Shown: positions 62,831-64,000 of the stretch, piece by piece
How positions within the stretch are numbered: the stretch's first letter is position 1
Layout: every line of letters begins with the position of its first letter
The notes under the pieces: model-generated
What the model saw: only the letters and a program-made list of their open reading frames with translations
What the model was told of the DNA's origin: nothing
Database searches by the model: none
Assembly: GCF_002298975.1 (NCBI RefSeq)
Contig: NZ_DBMV01000024.1
Coordinates: 124,001-188,000 of the forward strand
Reading direction: 5' to 3'
DNA length: 64,000 bases
DNA from: Ralstonia sp. UBA689
Lineage (GTDB): Bacteria > Pseudomonadota > Gammaproteobacteria > Burkholderiales > Burkholderiaceae
Position numbers and translations under genes: made by a program

Positions 62831-64000
62831 ATGGCGACGCACCCCACATGGGACAGCCCGCTGCTGACCGACCTGTACGAACTCACCATGATGCAGGCGT
62901 ACCTGGATGGCGACATGCGCGGCACGGCGAGCTTCGAGTTCTTCGTGCGCAAGATGCCGCCAGGGCGGAATTTCCTCGTGGCCGCCGGCCTGGAGCAAGT
63001 GCTCGACTACCTGACGGAACTGCATTTCAGCCAGGCAGACATCGACGTGCTGACTGAACTCGGGCGCTTCAGCGAGCCTTTTCTCCGCTCGCTGTCAGGG
63101 CTGCGCTTCACAGGCGACGTGGTCGCCATGCCGGAAGGCACGATCTTCTTCACGGACGAACCGATCCTGCGCATCGTTGCTCCCATCCGAGAGGCGCAAC
63201 TGGTGGAGAGCCGCGTGATGAACCTGCTTCACTACGAAACCCTGACAGCCAGCAAAGCCGCACGGGTCGCGCTGGCGGCACAAGGCCGGCTGCTGGTCGA
63301 CTTCGGCCTACGCCGAGCGCATGCCGCGGAGGCCGGTATGCTCTCGGCCAGGGCCAGCTATCTTGCGGGCTTCTCGGGCACGGCCACGCTGCTCGCGGGT
63401 GTGCGCTACGGCATCCCGGTCTACGGGACCATGGCGCACTCTTACATCCAGGCACATCAGGATGAGGTCGAGGCATTCGAAGCGTTTGCCCGTTCACAGC
63501 CGGCCAACACGACGCTGCTGATCGACACCTACGACACCGAAGCCGCCGCCGGCAAGGTCGCGGTGCTCGCCCGAAAACTGCGCGAGAGCGGCATCACGAT
63601 CCAAGCCGTGCGCTTGGACAGCGGCGACTTAGGCGCGCACGCAAAGAAGGTCCGCGCGATCCTGGACAGGGGTGGAGCCCCCGAGATCGGCATCTTCGCC
63701 AGCGGCAACCTGGACGAATACCGCGTGCGTGACCTGCTGCAATCGGGTGCGCCCATCGACGGCTTCGGCGTCGGCACACGCATGAACACGTCGGCCGACG
63801 CGCCGTACATGGATTGCGCCTACAAGCTGACCGAGTACGCTGGCGAGCCCCGCCGCAAGCGCTCCGAAGGCAAGGCGACCTGGCCCGGGCGCAAGCAGGT
63901 GTACCGCCAGTACAACGGCGCCGGCATCATGATCGGCGACACGCTCACCATCGAGGGCGACCCGTGCGAAGGCATGCCGTTGCTCAAGCCAGTCATGCTA
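62831..64000 (+). CDS. pncB: Nicotinate phosphoribosyltransferase, 3' end outside window
   Basis: Open from ATG 62831 to the window edge (390 codons). The sequence shows LLTDLYELTMMQAYL at the start, FEFFVRKMPPGRNFL, NLLHYETLTASKAARV, DFGLRRAHAAEAGM with the active-site region, GTMAHSYIQAH, LLIDTYDTEAA, VRLDSGDLGAHAKKVR and GFGVGTRMNTS. It forms nicotinate mononucleotide from nicotinic acid and PRPP, a step of NAD salvage. It may use PRPP from the synthase at 21670. The adjacent NAD synthetase is broken, so the pathway must finish with another NadE. Confidence 0.93.
   Translation, partial: MATHPTWDSPLLTDLYELTMMQAYLDGDMRGTASFEFFVRKMPPGRNFLVAAGLEQVLDYLTELHFSQADIDVLTELGRFSEPFLRSLSGLRFTGDVVAMPEGTIFFTDEPILRIVAPIREAQLVESRVMNLLHYETLTASKAARVALAAQGRLLVDFGLRRAHAAEAGMLSARASYLAGFSGTATLLAGVRYGIPVYGTMAHSYIQAHQDEVEAFEAFARSQPANTTLLIDTYDTEAAAGKVAVLARKLRESGITIQAVRLDSGDLGAHAKKVRAILDRGGAPEIGIFASGNLDEYRVRDLLQSGAPIDGFGVGTRMNTSADAPYMDCAYKLTEYAGEPRRKRSEGKATWPGRKQVYRQYNGAGIMIGDTLTIEGDPCEGMPLLKPVML

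Noticed and set aside
1..64000. CRISPR arrays, tRNA, rRNA or transposase genes
   Set aside because: No spaced direct repeats, cloverleaf-like or rRNA sequence, and no transposase motifs were found by reading both strands.

Overview
The window is GC-rich beta-proteobacterial DNA, most likely from a Ralstonia close to R. pickettii. The grounds are a tbu-type toluene monooxygenase cluster, a dmp-type phenol/meta-cleavage operon, a p12J-like filamentous prophage and a stress locus of Burkholderiales type. No rRNA, tRNA, CRISPR array, IS element or transposase was recognised.

Region 1 (1-24.6 kb) is a stress and persistence locus. It encodes a nitroreductase (partial), an acetoacetyl-CoA reductase, a ribosome hibernation factor, a PolX DNA polymerase and a rhomboid protease. 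It also has a cell-wall run (polysaccharide deacetylase, DUF4015 glycoside hydrolase, and a serine hydrolase fused to a NamZ/DUF1343 domain). Further along are an erythromycin-esterase-family protein, an accessory GroEL, a BCAM0308-type zinc-ribbon protein, DUF2950 and DUF3300 proteins, a second FtsH, an LRAT-fold protein and Hsp20. The run ends with a beta-CASP metallo-hydrolase, an archaeal-looking PRPP synthase, DUF1488 and an AMP/thymidine phosphorylase. Two perfect FNR/ANR boxes and the gene content recall the low-oxygen-activated (lxa) locus of Burkholderia cenocepacia.

Region 2 (24.65-31.88 kb) is an inovirus prophage of about 7.2 kb. It sits in a chromosomal dif site 29 bases beyond the phosphorylase gene and is bounded by a 17-bp core repeat. 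It carries replication (RstA type), ssDNA-binding, coat, adsorption, pVI-like and Zot genes plus a divergent repressor behind three tandem palindromic operators. There is no integrase, as expected for XerCD-dependent phages.

Region 3 (31.9-35.9 kb) has a GbsR-regulated operon (small membrane protein, SDR-DoxX fusion, DUF2269) and an LprI-like secreted protein.

Region 4 (36.1-60.5 kb) is an aromatic catabolic island. A minus-strand operon encodes the six-component phenol hydroxylase and the whole catechol meta pathway down to pyruvate and acetyl-CoA. A divergent plus-strand operon encodes the toluene monooxygenase tbuA1UBVA2C, followed by its activator tbuT. The porin tbuX is convergent with tbuT, and then come a DmpR/PoxR-type activator and a GntR repressor. 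Three sigma-54 promoters and XylR-like activator sites are visible. An AATCTCGA half-site at all three promoters and ahead of the regulators may be the GntR operator.

Region 5 (60.5-64 kb) returns to stress-locus gene types: a wrecked NAD synthetase pseudogene, a ten-codon remnant of a groEL start, and nicotinate phosphoribosyltransferase running off the window. Regions 1 and 5 may be two parts of one locus separated by the prophage and catabolic island, with decay on the right side.
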